Source: Paenalcaligenes sp050487225 (lineage in GTDB: Bacteria; Pseudomonadota; Gammaproteobacteria; Burkholderiales; Burkholderiaceae_B). From it: a stretch of DNA of 64,000 nucleotides. Shown piece after piece: positions 44,112 through 54,411 of the stretch. The stretch's first letter is position 1; every line of letters begins with the position of its first letter. The notes beneath the pieces were generated by a model. That model did not search any database. It saw nothing but the letters and a program-made list of their open reading frames with translations, and was not told the DNA's origin. Both the position numbers and the translations under genes were made by a program. Location of the stretch: positions 434,001 through 498,000 of the forward strand of contig NZ_JBKQGY010000002.1 of assembly GCF_050487225.1 (NCBI RefSeq). Reading direction: 5' to 3'.

Positions 44112-45515
44112 TTAGTAGCGGTAGTGGCCTGGTTTGTAAGGGCCATCTACAGGAACGTTAATGTAGTCAGCTTGTTGCTGGCTCAGTTCTGTCAGGTTAA
44201 CACCCAACTTTTTCAGGTGTAAACGTGCTACTTTTTCGTCCAAGTGTTTAGGCAATACGTAAACTTGGCCGCTTTCGTAGGCTTCACCACGGGTAAACAG
44301 CTCGATTTGCGCAATAGTTTGGTTCGTGAAAGAAGCAGACATCACAAACGATGGGTGGCCTGTTGCACAACCCAAGTTCACCAAGCGGCCTTGTGCCAAC
44401 AAGATGATGCGTTTACCGTCTGGGAAAATAACGTGATCAACCTGAGGTTTGATCTCTTCCCATTGCAGATCTTCAATCGCGGCTACGTCGATTTCGTTGT
44501 CGAAGTGACCAATGTTGCACACAATAGCTTGGTCTTTCATGCGCTCCATGTGATCGCGTGTGATCACGTGGTAGTTACCTGTAGCTGTCACGAAGATATC
44601 CGCTTTGTCAGCGGCTTCTTCCATGGTGACTACACGGTAGCCTTCCATGCTGGCTTGCAGTGCGCAAATAGGGTCAATTTCAGTCACCCACACTTGAGCG
44701 CGCAAAGCGGCCAATGCTTGTGCACAACCTTTACCCACATCACCAAAGCCCACTACGACGGCGATCTTACCGGCAACCATCACGTCAGTAGCGCGTTTGA
44801 TACCGTCTACCAATGATTCGCGGCAACCGTACAAGTTATCGAACTTGGATTTGGTTACAGAGTCATTCACGTTGATGGCAGGGAAAGCCAATTCACCACG
44901 TTTGGACATTTGGTACAGACGGTGTACGCCTGTTGTGGTTTCTTCGGTTACGCCTTGGATTTGTGCCAAACGTGTGGAGTACCATGTGCCGTCTTGCTGC
45001 AAACGTGCACGGATGCTGGCGTACAGTACGCGCTCTTCTTCGCTAGTAGGTTTGTCCAATACGGACAAGTCTTTCTCTGCACGGGCACCCAAGTGCAACA
45101 ACAGCGTGGCATCGCCACCGTCGTCCAGAATCATATTGGCTTGTTCACCCGGCCAGTTGAAGATGTCGTGGGCGTATTCCCAGTACTGTTCCAAGGTTTC
45201 GCCTTTTACCGCGAACACAGGAATACCAGCATCAGCAATAGCCGCAGCAGCGTGATCTTGTGTAGAGAAAATATTGCAAGAGGCCCAGCGTACTTCTGCA
45301 CCCAACGCCACCAGTGTCTCAATCAGCACAGCCGTCTGGATAGTCATGTGCAAACTGCCAGCAATACGTGCGCCTTTCAGTGGCTGGGATGCAGCGTACT
45401 CTTCACGAGTTGCCATCAAACCCGGCATTTCTGTTTCAGCAATAGCAATTTCCCGGCGGCCCCAGCCTGCCAGGCTAATATCTGCAATCACGTAATCTTC
45501 AGTTTTAACAGTCAT
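44112..45515 (-). CDS. ahcY: S-adenosylhomocysteine hydrolase
   Basis: A 467-residue NAD-dependent enzyme that splits SAH into adenosine and homocysteine. NAD site GFGDVGKGCAQALAAL near 265; substrate motif CNIFSTQDHAAAAI near 77; C-terminus INVPVDGPYKPGHYRY with the conserved Lys/Tyr. The start is the ATG at 45515, fixed by GGAG six bases upstream; a longer frame to 45617 would overlap the riboswitch. Control by the upstream SAH riboswitch means expression should rise when SAH accumulates. Confidence 0.97.
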   Translation of the reverse strand: MTVKTEDYVIADISLAGWGRREIAIAETEMPGLMATREEYAASQPLKGARIAGSLHMTIQTAVLIETLVALGAEVRWASCNIFSTQDHAAAAIADAGIPVFAVKGETLEQYWEYAHDIFNWPGEQANMILDDGGDATLLLHLGARAEKDLSVLDKPTSEEERVLYASIRARLQQDGTWYSTRLAQIQGVTEETTTGVHRLYQMSKRGELAFPAINVNDSVTKSKFDNLYGCRESLVDGIKRATDVMVAGKIAVVVGFGDVGKGCAQALAALRAQVWVTEIDPICALQASMEGYRVVTMEEAADKADIFVTATGNYHVITRDHMERMKDQAIVCNIGHFDNEIDVAAIEDLQWEEIKPQVDHVIFPDGKRIILLAQGRLVNLGCATGHPSFVMSASFTNQTIAQIELFTRGEAYESGQVYVLPKHLDEKVARLHLKKLGVNLTELSQQQADYINVPVDGPYKPGHYRY

Positions 45516-45592
45516 GTGTGCTCCGATAAATTGGTGCGAGAACCGACGGGGCACACTACTGGCATCACCACGGCTTCTCGGCACGAGAATCT

Positions 45593-45676
45593 GGTGAGCG
45601 TCGTTGAGGGGAATCAACGCTACTGCCTGAGCCTGGCAAACCGCATGGGGTTTGTCGCAACGCTCCTCAGGCAGGA
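45593..45676 (-). promoter_or_regulatory. SAH riboswitch (ahcY leader)
   Basis: On the minus strand the leader has the core GAGGAGCGTTGCGAC (45668-45654), then CCAGGCTCAGGCAG (45636-45623) closing a 9-bp P1 with CTGCCTGAG, and AACGACGCTCACC (45605-45593) whose CGCTC pairs with GAGCG to form the pseudoknot. These match the SAH riboswitch conserved elements known upstream of ahcY in beta- and gammaproteobacteria. It begins about 78 bases before the ahcY start. SAH binding in this class turns expression on. Confidence 0.93.
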
Positions 45677-45779
45677 ATCAAAACGTGTAAATTGTACCTG
45701 CTTATTGCCTTCGTGCTAAGACCTAATGCCCTGATTTTAGCTAAGGTCTATGACAACAAAAATCTGCATCACGATGACA

Positions 45780-45801
45780 AAGAGGCGCCTAAGCGCCTCT
45801 T
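45780..45801 (-). terminator. Terminator of metK
   Basis: A 9-bp perfect stem AAGAGGCGC / GCGCCTCTT with a four-base loop, 15 bases after the metK stop, followed on the minus strand by TTTGT, a short T run. It separates metK from the riboswitch-controlled ahcY transcript. Confidence 0.75.
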
Positions 45802-45815
45802 GAGTCAGCGAGTAA

Positions 45816-46988
45816 TTACGCTAAGCCTGCAGCAGCACGCAAAGCGGCAGCTTTATCAGTGGCTTCCCATGAGAACTCGGGCTCGTTACGACCAAAGTGG
45901 CCGTACGCCGCTGTTTTGCTGTAGATAGGACGCAGCAAGTTCAACATGTTGATAATGCCTTTAGGACGCAGATCGAAGTGCTCACGCACCAATTCGGCAA
46001 TACGCTCATCAGACACTACACCCGTACCTTCGGTGTACACCGTGATGTTAATAGGCTCAGCCACACCAATGGCGTAACTCACCTGCACTTGGCACTGACG
46101 AGCCAAGCCAGCAGCTACCACGTTTTTCGCAACATAACGTGCAGCGTAAGCAGCAGAGCGGTCTACTTTAGAAGGGTCTTTACCGGAGAATGCACCGCCA
46201 CCGTGTGGGCATGCACCGCCGTAGGTGTCCACAATGATCTTACGACCTGTCAGACCGCAATCGCCTTGTGGGCCACCAATCACAAATTTACCGGTAGGGT
46301 TCACCAAGAACTTGGTGTTTTCTGTCAGCAGTTCGGCAGGGAAACTAGGGCGAATGATGTGCTCAATCACGGCATCGCGAATGTCTTCCTGAGAAATTTC
46401 AGGCGCATGCTGCGTAGACAACACGACGGTATCTACTTCTGCCGGGCGGCCATCCACATAACGGAATGTCACCTGAGATTTTGCATCGGGGCGCAACCAC
46501 GGCAAACGGCCATCTTTACGCAGTTCGCTTTGGCGCTGTACCAAACGGTGGGCGTACCAAATAGGCGCTGGCATCAGGTCAGGCGTTTCATCGCACGCAT
46601 AACCAAACATCAAACCTTGGTCACCGGCACCTTGGTTTAGAATTTCTTCTTCAGAACGGTCTACGCCCTGAGCAATATCGGGTGACTGTTTGTCGTACGC
46701 CACCAAAACGGCACAACCTTTATAATCGATACCGTAGTCGCTATTGTCGTAACCAATGCGTTTGATGGTATCGCGTGCAACCTGGATGTAATCTACGTTG
46801 GCAGTGGTGGTAATTTCACCCGCCAAAATAACTAGCCCGGTGTTGCACAGCGTTTCTGCTGCAACACGAGCGTTAGGGTCTTGTTCGAAAATGGCGTCAA
46901 GAATGGCGTCGGAAATTTGGTCAGCAACCTTATCTGGGTGACCTTCGGAGACAGATTCAGACGTAAATAAGAAGTCGTTATTTGCCAC
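45816..46988 (-). CDS. metK: S-adenosylmethionine synthetase
   Basis: A 390-residue methionine adenosyltransferase. SEGHPDKVADQISDAILDAI near 15 is the conserved ATP/K+ motif, GAGDQGLMFGYACDE near 119 the catalytic hexapeptide region, and GGGAFSGKDPSKVDRSAAYAARYVAKN near 264 the P-loop. It makes SAM from ATP and methionine, and is followed by ahcY, which recycles its by-product, in the same direction. The 221-base divergent region with the acyltransferase gene holds a small GCCAG-TTTA-CTGGC hairpin but no riboswitch I can identify. Confidence 0.97.
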   Translation of the reverse strand: MANNDFLFTSESVSEGHPDKVADQISDAILDAIFEQDPNARVAAETLCNTGLVILAGEITTTANVDYIQVARDTIKRIGYDNSDYGIDYKGCAVLVAYDKQSPDIAQGVDRSEEEILNQGAGDQGLMFGYACDETPDLMPAPIWYAHRLVQRQSELRKDGRLPWLRPDAKSQVTFRYVDGRPAEVDTVVLSTQHAPEISQEDIRDAVIEHIIRPSFPAELLTENTKFLVNPTGKFVIGGPQGDCGLTGRKIIVDTYGGACPHGGGAFSGKDPSKVDRSAAYAARYVAKNVVAAGLARQCQVQVSYAIGVAEPINITVYTEGTGVVSDERIAELVREHFDLRPKGIINMLNLLRPIYSKTAAYGHFGRNEPEFSWEATDKAAALRAAAGLA

Positions 46989-47209
46989 AGCTTTTGCGTC
47001 CTGTAGTGATGCGTATTAAAAGGAAACGAGCTGCGTTGCACCACACACAAAGGCTTAATCTGGCGCGACGCTTTAGCGGGTTTATGGGCCAGTAAACTGG
47101 CATATCGCTCCGCAAGTTGTCGGTTAACTCAGCGATAAATTGCATTTTAAGCGAAAATAGCACATCTTTAAATGTATAAACAAATTTCTGGCATTATGCC
47201 CTGGGATTT

Positions 47210-48061
47210 ATGCTGTTGTTTTTCTTACGTCTGATGTCTGCGTTGCCGCTGCGCGTGCTGCATGCACTGGGACGCTTTGCGGGTTCTATCGTCTATTTTG
47301 TGCCGGGCCGTTACCACAATAGGCTGCGTGAAAATGCTGCACAAGCGGGGTTCACCGAGGGTAAATTTGCCCGCCGCGCTGCTGCCGAAACCGGTGCCAT
47401 GCTGATGGAACTGCCCAAAGTATGGCTACAAACCGAGCAATGCTTAGCGCTATGCCAAAACCCCGATTCCGACATCGTTACACAAACGTTGGCCGAAAAC
47501 CGTGGCGTGTTGTACCTCACTCCGCACTTGGGTTGTTTTGAGATTACCGCTCGTCGCTTAGTGCAATATGGCCCCATCACGGTCATGTTCAGACCCCCCC
47601 GACAATCGTTTTTAGAGCCTGCCATGCGCGCCTCGCGCGATACGCCCGGGCTGCATTCAGTACCGGCTAATGTGCAAGGTATACGCGAATTCGTGCGCGC
47701 TCTGCGTCGTGGCGAAGCGGTAGGCATGTTGCCGGATCAAGTCCCCAGTAGTGGTGATGGTGTGTGGCTGCCCTTCTTCGAAAAACGCGCCTACACCATG
47801 ACCTTAGCAGCCAAGCTGGCTTTGCAAACCAAGGTTCCTGTTGTGTTGACTGCAGGCGAGCGTTTGCCCAAAGGCCAAGGCTGGAAAATTCATTACCTGC
47901 GCCTGCCAGAGCCGTTTCCTGACAACGTAGACGACATGGCCTTACTGATCAATCAAGGCATGGAAACGTTGATTCAACGCTTTCCTGAACAATACCTGTG
48001 GAGCTACAACCGCTACAAGGTGCCACCCGAGGCGCCCCCTATTCCTGAACACCTACGCTAA
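47210..48061 (+). CDS. Lipid A biosynthesis acyltransferase (LpxL/HtrB type)
   Basis: A 283-residue membrane-bound acyltransferase. The H-x4-D/E catalytic motif is visible as TPHLGCFEITARRL near 103; RPPRQSFLEP near 128 and GMLPDQVPSSGDGVWLPFFEKRAYT near 173 are later conserved blocks. It would add a secondary acyl chain to lipid A at the inner membrane. ATG at 47210 is not preceded by a strong ribosome site. It is divergent from metK and 38 bases upstream of DUF484. A run of seven C is within codons near 125, in FRPPRQ. Confidence 0.93.
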   Translation: MLLFFLRLMSALPLRVLHALGRFAGSIVYFVPGRYHNRLRENAAQAGFTEGKFARRAAAETGAMLMELPKVWLQTEQCLALCQNPDSDIVTQTLAENRGVLYLTPHLGCFEITARRLVQYGPITVMFRPPRQSFLEPAMRASRDTPGLHSVPANVQGIREFVRALRRGEAVGMLPDQVPSSGDGVWLPFFEKRAYTMTLAAKLALQTKVPVVLTAGERLPKGQGWKIHYLRLPEPFPDNVDDMALLINQGMETLIQRFPEQYLWSYNRYKVPPEAPPIPEHLR

Positions 48062-48099
48062 ACTTAACGCTGCCTACCGCTTTTGCCAAAGGATACTGC

Positions 48100-48741
48100 A
48101 TGAGTCCCTCTGATCTGAACGCCCTTGCTATCGCCCAGTTCCTGAGTACCCACCCAGATTTTTTCCTGCAACATCGCGATCTCTTTTCAGAGTTACGTGT
48201 TCCGCACCCTCATGAAAGCCGAGCCATCTCGTTGGGCGAGCGTCAAATTCTGGGGCTGCGTGCAAAAAACAAAGAACTAGAACGTAAGCTGCATACACTG
48301 ATAGAAAACGCGAGCGCCAATCAGCGTATTGCCGATCAGCTACGCACATGGACCTGCGCCATGCTCGCTGAGACCGATACCGCACAGTTGCCACTGCATA
48401 TACAAGAATCCTTAACCGAAGTGTTCGATCTGGACGCCATTGCCCTGCACTGCTGGGGAGACTTCGTTGCCACAGAGGCACCTGAGGATCTGCAACTCTA
48501 CGCCCAACCGCTAACGACTCCGCGCTGTGGTATCCCACCCCAAGAAGTGCTGGCGTTATTGCCGGATAGCATTCAATCGGTAGCAGTTGTACCGTTGCTG
48601 CACCCCGTGACGCAGAACAACTCCGGCGTACTGATTATGGGTGCGACGCAAGCAGAGCGCTTTGCCACGGACATGGGTACCGAATTCCTGCTGAACATTG
48701 GCCAACTATGCTCTGCAGCACTCAGCCGAGGCACTGAATAA
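48100..48741 (+). CDS. DUF484 family protein
   Basis: A 213-residue DUF484 protein, the gene that usually precedes xerC in proteobacteria. It begins MSPSDLNALAIAQFLSTHPDFFLQHRDLFSELRVPHPHESRAISLGERQ, where the FLxxHPDFF and PH motifs are typical; a short coiled-coil (about 45-75) and a GAF-like C-terminal part follow. No enzymatic residues are evident. GGAT is just before the ATG and the stop is two bases before xerC, so it is translated with it. Function not established. Confidence 0.9.
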   Translation: MSPSDLNALAIAQFLSTHPDFFLQHRDLFSELRVPHPHESRAISLGERQILGLRAKNKELERKLHTLIENASANQRIADQLRTWTCAMLAETDTAQLPLHIQESLTEVFDLDAIALHCWGDFVATEAPEDLQLYAQPLTTPRCGIPPQEVLALLPDSIQSVAVVPLLHPVTQNNSGVLIMGATQAERFATDMGTEFLLNIGQLCSAALSRGTE

Positions 48742-48743
48742 TC

Positions 48744-49706
48744 ATGTCTAGCCCAGCCTCTGCTACGGTGCAGTCATGGTTGGATCATCTGCGCTACGAG
48801 CGACGGTTATCAGCGCACAGTCTGGCGGCATACGAGCACGATATACAGCACATTTTGCCTGTATCTGGTTCTGTCTCGCCTGACACGCTCACACCGGCTC
48901 AACTACGCCAAAAACTGGCTGAGCTGCATGCTGGTGGGCTACACCCTCGCAGTTTGCAGCGTACGCTCGCGGCATGGCGTAATTTTTTTCATTGGTGGTG
49001 CGAGCAGTACCCTGCTCACCCCAACCCGTGCGCTGAACTCAAGGCCCCCAAAAGCCCGCGTCCACTCCCCAGTTCTTTATCCGTAGACCAAGCGCAACAA
49101 CTGTTGGATCACCAGCCAGCACAAAGCTTGGAACACCTCAGCCCCATGCAAGCACGCGACCAGGCCATGTTTGAGTTGTTGTATTCCAGCGGATTACGAC
49201 TCAGTGAATTGGTGAGCCTAGATACCCATTACGTGAAACAGGCCGGCTATGAGTCGTCCAGTTGGCTGAGTCTTCAGGAGGCTGAACTGCACGTACTGGG
49301 TAAAGGCAATAAAAGACGCTCTCTGCCCATAGGCAGCAAAGCACTGCATGCGGTGCAATGTTGGTTGCAGCAACGTAGCAGCGTGCAGCGTAGTGCCGCA
49401 GACGATGCCGAACATTACCATGCGCTATTTTTGGGTGCGCAAGGCAAACGTATACACCCGCGTATGGTGCAAACCCGTTTGCAGAAACTCTGTCTAGAGG
49501 CAGGGCTATCGTTAGACATCAGCCCCCATGCGTTGCGACACAGTTTTGCCAGCCACATGCTGCAATCTGCTCAAGACTTACGAGCAGTGCAAGAACTACT
49601 GGGCCACAGCAACATCAGCACCACTCAAATCTATACGCGCTTAGATTTTCAGCATTTAGCACAGGTGTACGACCAAGCGCACCCCCGTGCCCGTCGCAAA
49701 CCCTAA
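48744..49706 (+). CDS. xerC: Tyrosine recombinase XerC
   Basis: A 320-residue tyrosine recombinase that resolves chromosome dimers at dif with XerD. N-terminal SAM-like domain (WLDHLRYERRLSAHSLAAYEHDI), then the catalytic domain: Arg in SSGLRLSELVSLD near 149, Lys in GKGNKRRSLPIG near 190, HALRHSFASHML near 260, LGHSNISTTQIYTRLDF near 285 with the nucleophile Tyr. Located after DUF484 as in many relatives. It is chromosomal housekeeping, not an integron integrase. Its stop meets the converging znuA stop end to end. Confidence 0.95.
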   Translation: MSSPASATVQSWLDHLRYERRLSAHSLAAYEHDIQHILPVSGSVSPDTLTPAQLRQKLAELHAGGLHPRSLQRTLAAWRNFFHWWCEQYPAHPNPCAELKAPKSPRPLPSSLSVDQAQQLLDHQPAQSLEHLSPMQARDQAMFELLYSSGLRLSELVSLDTHYVKQAGYESSSWLSLQEAELHVLGKGNKRRSLPIGSKALHAVQCWLQQRSSVQRSAADDAEHYHALFLGAQGKRIHPRMVQTRLQKLCLEAGLSLDISPHALRHSFASHMLQSAQDLRAVQELLGHSNISTTQIYTRLDFQHLAQVYDQAHPRARRKP

Positions 49707-50795
<1,089 letters not shown>

Positions 50796-50833
50796 GGGCT
50801 TTCCTCTGTGATGAATAGGTGGTCCCTAAACGA

Positions 50834-51685
50834 CTACCGCAATCGTTGCAGCAGCCCGCCCTGTGGACCACAGGCTAGTGATAGAAAATAGGTGATCCCC
50901 GCAACCAAAATAATGGCGGGTGATGCTGGTACATTGGCGTAGTAAGAAAGCAGTAGCCCTACAAAACACTCGCCCATACCAAGCAAGGCTGCCAGCACCA
51001 TCTGGCTACTGGCAGAGCGCGCCCAAAAGCGGGCCGCTGTGGCGGGCAACATCATAATCCCCACCACCATCAGCGTGCCTAGCACTTGAAAGCCTGCTAC
51101 TAATACAACCACCAATAGCACCAAAAACAGCATGTGCACCCAAGAGCCTGATCGCCCTTCAGCGCGTAAAAACAGAGGGTCTAAACACTCTAGTACTAGC
51201 GGCCTATAAATAATGGCCAACACCAGCAACGCCACGCTAGAGGTTCCGGTAACCAGCAGCAATGCTTGATCGCCCAGCCCCAACACTGTGCCAAACAGCA
51301 CGTGTATTAAATCCATATTGGAGCCTTTGAGGGACACTAGCAGCACCCCTAAGCCCAATGACACCAAATAAAACGCAGCAAAGCTGGCGTCTTCACGCAA
51401 GGGCGTCAGCCTAGACACCAAGCCCGCCAGTAATGCCACTACCAAACCAGTAATCACACCACCCAGTGCCATAGCACCTACCGACAGGCCTGATAGCAAG
51501 AAACCTGCTGCCACACCGGGCAAAATGGCGTGCGCCATGGCGTCGCCCATGAGGCTCATGCGACGTAACACCAAAAACACACCCAATGGGCCTGCGGCGG
51601 CAGCCAACGCAAACGAGCCTGCCAAGGCTCGGCGCATGAAACCGAATTCAACAAAGGGGGAGATCAATACATCGTACAGCCACAT
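50834..51685 (-). CDS. znuB: Zinc ABC transporter permease
   Basis: A 283-residue ABC-3 family permease with about eight or nine membrane segments. It contains GPLGVFLVLRRMSLMGDAMAHAILPGVAAGFLLSG near residues 30-65, the family hallmark, and GTLMVVGIMMLPATAARFWA near 205. The ATG at 51685 overlaps the znuC stop (TGATG), implying coupled translation; a longer frame to 51706 is less likely. It imports zinc with ZnuA and ZnuC across the inner membrane. Confidence 0.93.
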   Translation of the reverse strand: MWLYDVLISPFVEFGFMRRALAGSFALAAAAGPLGVFLVLRRMSLMGDAMAHAILPGVAAGFLLSGLSVGAMALGGVITGLVVALLAGLVSRLTPLREDASFAAFYLVSLGLGVLLVSLKGSNMDLIHVLFGTVLGLGDQALLLVTGTSSVALLVLAIIYRPLVLECLDPLFLRAEGRSGSWVHMLFLVLLVVVLVAGFQVLGTLMVVGIMMLPATAARFWARSASSQMVLAALLGMGECFVGLLLSYYANVPASPAIILVAGITYFLSLACGPQGGLLQRLR

Positions 51686-52401
51686 CACAGGTAGTCTCCC
51701 TCGCATAAGTGACGGGCTAAATGCATGTTTTCTGCGGTTAACACGGACTCAGTTTCGCCCCACGCCACCAGTTGACCAGCCAGCAGCACGGTTTCGGGGA
51801 AGTTTTGTCGAATGGTATGCAAGTCGTGCAGCACCACAATGACCGTACGCCCCTGCTGATGCCAACGGTGCAATAACACCATCAGGTCATCCGTGGTGGC
51901 TTTGTCCACAGCAGAAAAAGGTTCGTCTAACAATAAGATAGGGGCATCGTGCATGATCAACCGCGCAAACAAGGCGCGTTGCATTTGCCCACCTGATAAG
52001 GTGCTAATGGCACGCTCAGAAAACCCCTGCAGGCCCACTTGGCATAGTGCATCTTGTACACGCTGGTGTTCCGATTCACTTAACCCTCGCCACGCACCAG
52101 TGCGCCGCCATGCCCCCATGGCCACCAAGTCATACACGCTAATAGGGAAACTGCGATCCAACTCACCAAACTGGGGCAAAAATGCCAAACGCTGGGGCGA
52201 GTTGATCTGTATTTTCCCTTTCAACGGTGCTAGTTGGCCGGCTAAGCCTTTAAGCAAGGTAGATTTCCCTGCACCATTGGGGCCTGCCAAGGCATATAAA
52301 CCACCTTGCATGAACTGGCCGCTGACATCACGTACAGCCACTTTATCGCGCCAGCCCAACGACACTTGATCCAAACTAATTACCGCATTGGCAGTGGTCA
52401 T
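51685..52401 (-). CDS. znuC: Zinc ABC transporter ATP-binding protein
   Basis: A 238-residue ABC ATPase beginning MTTANAVISLDQVSLGWRDKVAVRDVSGQF. Walker A GPNGAGKSTLLKGLAG near 41, signature STLSGGQMQRALFARLI near 137, Walker B PILLLDEPFSAVDKATTDDL near 158, and H-loop VVLHDLHTI near 193. I place the start at 52401; the open frame continues to 52482 with a Cys-rich, unconserved extension. First gene of the znuCBA transcript, divergent from zur with a Zur-type box between them. Confidence 0.93.
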   Translation of the reverse strand: MTTANAVISLDQVSLGWRDKVAVRDVSGQFMQGGLYALAGPNGAGKSTLLKGLAGQLAPLKGKIQINSPQRLAFLPQFGELDRSFPISVYDLVAMGAWRRTGAWRGLSESEHQRVQDALCQVGLQGFSERAISTLSGGQMQRALFARLIMHDAPILLLDEPFSAVDKATTDDLMVLLHRWHQQGRTVIVVLHDLHTIRQNFPETVLLAGQLVAWGETESVLTAENMHLARHLCEGDYL

Positions 52402-52609
52402 TATTTGAACCACCCTAACGCCCATGCGCTCAGTAGCCACAATCCCACAACCACAGGCAATACACGCACACAACGCTGCCAAGCTGAGCTCAGCAGCACC
52501 GTGCCTCTATAGATTCTTTTATCCACTTTAGGCTCGGAATGTGCGGTCGTTCTACTGTGATGCATGACTTACTGGTAAGATCGTTAGATAGCATTATTTT
52601 TAGATACGT

Positions 52610-52623
52610 TATGTTATAACATA
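52610..52623. promoter_or_regulatory. Zur box between znuC and zur
   Basis: TATGTTATAACATA is a perfect 14-base palindrome resembling the core of proteobacterial Zur boxes (GTTATA-TATAAC type). It lies 29 bases before the zur start and about 210 bases before the znuC start, and should serve both genes: repression of the importer when zinc is plentiful, and autoregulation. Confidence 0.82.
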
Positions 52624-52651
52624 TCCAACTTTTTGTGTCTGTTTATTTACT

Positions 52652-53122
52652 ATGCCTGTGCATGTTCTGACTCCCCAAGCCCTAGAGGCACAACTGCAAA
52701 CAGCGGAAAAGCTCTGTCAGCAGAGGGGTAAACGTTTAACCCCTATCAGAAAGCAGGTACTGGAATTACTGCTCAAACAACAGCGTAGCCTCAAAGCTTA
52801 CGAATTGCTCGATTTGTTCAGGCAAGATCAACCGGGTGCTGCGCCCCCCACGGTATATAGGGCACTAGAGTTCCTGACCGAAGAAGGTTTAATACACCGA
52901 TTAGACGCCGTGAACGCCTGGACTGCCTGTGTAGATGCCAATGGCCACCCTCACGATCTGCTGATCGTCTGCACCAAGTGCGGTGCCGTCGCTGAGCTGT
53001 GTGCGCCACAACTTACTGCCCAGTTGGCAGAATGCGTGGCACAGGCCGGTTTTACGCTCGGCACACAGGAGACTGAGCTGCAAGCATTGTGCAAAAACTG
53101 TCAACAAAGCTTATGTAGCTAA
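52652..53122 (+). CDS. zur: Zinc uptake regulator, Fur family
   Basis: A 156-residue Fur-type repressor. N-terminal winged helix: KRLTPIRKQVLELLLKQQRSLKAYELLDLF and APPTVYRALEFLTEEGLIHRLD near 68. The structural zinc site is CTKC near 109 and CKNC near 147; the sensory His/Cys are in NGHPHDLLIVC. Being divergent from znuCBA with a matching palindrome marks it as Zur, not Fur. When loaded with zinc it represses zinc uptake and commonly the COG0523 gene next to it. Confidence 0.93.
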   Translation: MPVHVLTPQALEAQLQTAEKLCQQRGKRLTPIRKQVLELLLKQQRSLKAYELLDLFRQDQPGAAPPTVYRALEFLTEEGLIHRLDAVNAWTACVDANGHPHDLLIVCTKCGAVAELCAPQLTAQLAECVAQAGFTLGTQETELQALCKNCQQSLCS

Positions 53123-53288
53123 ATATTCCTACCTTTTACCGATGGCTTCTGACGCATAAAACGTATATATTGCTTTATTTCTCGCCGTGCGATTCGGGCA
53201 TTTGCCCTGAACGCAAGGCTGTGCTGTAATCTGCAAGTTATTTTATTGCCTATGCAGCTTTTGTTTACACCAACCTGATTGCACAACC

Positions 53289-54365
53289 ATGAATGCAACA
53301 AACGTTTCTATGATCCCAGTAACCATTCTGACCGGCTTTCTTGGTGCAGGTAAAACTACCCTGCTCAAGCGCATACTGTCTGAACAGCATGGCCAACGCA
53401 TTGCCGTGATCGAGAATGAGTTTGGACCTGAAAACATCGATAACGAACTGCTGATCCAAGACGGCGAAGAAGAAATCGTTGAGCTCAGCAATGGTTGCGT
53501 GTGTTGTACGGTGCGTGGCGACTTAATGCGTGCATTGAACGACCTGTATCAGCGTCGTGCAGACGGCAACGTCAAATTTGATCGTGTCATCATCGAAACG
53601 ACTGGTATGGCCAACCCTGGCCCTGTATGCCAAACGTTTTTCGTGGATGACCAGATCGCTGCTCACTATCGTCTAGATGCCATCATCACGATAGTAGATG
53701 CCAAACACGGTATGGAAACCCTAGATCAACAAGCCGAATCGCAACAACAAATTGGCTTTGCTGATCGCATCTTGATTTCCAAAAAAGATCTGGTATCCGA
53801 CGATGAATACCACGCACTGCGTAACCGCATTGTGAAGATCAACCCCCGCGCCAGCATTTCCCCTGTGCACTTCGGTGAAGCAGATATTAATGAGCTGCTG
53901 GACTTGGGTGGGTTTAATCTGGATGCCATTTTGGATATCAACCCAGATTTCCTCAAAGACGAGGACGAACATCATCACCATCATGAGCATCACCATGAAC
54001 ACGAGCACGAACATGGCGAGCACTGCGGGTCTGATTGTGGTCATCACCACCATCACGCGCCGCATCAAGATGAAATTGGTGCATTTGTATTTCGTTCACG
54101 CAAAGCTTTTGATCCGGAACGCCTGGAAGATTTCCTGGGCGGTATCACCCAGGTATTTGGTCCGGATCTACTGCGGTACAAGGGTATCCTCTACCTAAAA
54201 GGCGTGAATCGCCGCATGTTGTTCCAGGGGGTACACATGATGATGGGGGTTGAACCCGGGAAACCGTGGGCAGCCAAAGAAAAACCTGAAAGTAAAATCG
54301 TTTTCATCGGACGTAAACTGCCTCAGGAGATTTTTACGCAAGGGCTGGAAAACTGCTTGGTCTAA
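53289..54365 (+). CDS. COG0523 (CobW-type) GTPase, probable zinc metallochaperone
   Basis: A 358-residue CobW/COG0523 G3E GTPase. P-loop GFLGAGKTTLLKRIL near 16-30, the metal-binding CVCC (residues 70-73, in the NGCVCCTVRGDL motif), Walker B-like IIETTGMANPGPV near 98, and a His/Glu-rich segment HHHHHEHHHEHEHEHGEH followed by CGSDCGHHHHHA near 228-255. The C-terminal CobW domain ends VFIGRKLPQEIF. Such proteins deliver zinc to essential enzymes or store it under zinc shortage. The placement beside zur/znu supports the zinc role; a cobalamin role is unlikely. It is 166 bases after zur; no Zur palindrome is clear there. Confidence 0.9.
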   Translation: MNATNVSMIPVTILTGFLGAGKTTLLKRILSEQHGQRIAVIENEFGPENIDNELLIQDGEEEIVELSNGCVCCTVRGDLMRALNDLYQRRADGNVKFDRVIIETTGMANPGPVCQTFFVDDQIAAHYRLDAIITIVDAKHGMETLDQQAESQQQIGFADRILISKKDLVSDDEYHALRNRIVKINPRASISPVHFGEADINELLDLGGFNLDAILDINPDFLKDEDEHHHHHEHHHEHEHEHGEHCGSDCGHHHHHAPHQDEIGAFVFRSRKAFDPERLEDFLGGITQVFGPDLLRYKGILYLKGVNRRMLFQGVHMMMGVEPGKPWAAKEKPESKIVFIGRKLPQEIFTQGLENCLV

Positions 54366-54411
54366 GGACCTCGCTCTCCCTTCTGCCCCACTACGTTAGA
54401 GAGAGAAAATC

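Noticed and set aside
45516..45617. N-terminal extension of ahcY
   Set aside because: It runs into the SAH riboswitch and lacks the normal AhcY N-terminus; GGAG marks the ATG at 45515.
46989..47209. SAM riboswitch before metK
   Set aside because: Only a small 5-bp hairpin (GCCAG-TTTA-CTGGC) is present; none of the conserved SAM-binding motifs I know can be found.
47594..47600. C7 tract in the lipid A acyltransferase as a phase switch
   Set aside because: Seven C is short for slippage and falls in a conserved coding segment (FRPPRQ); no further sign of variation.
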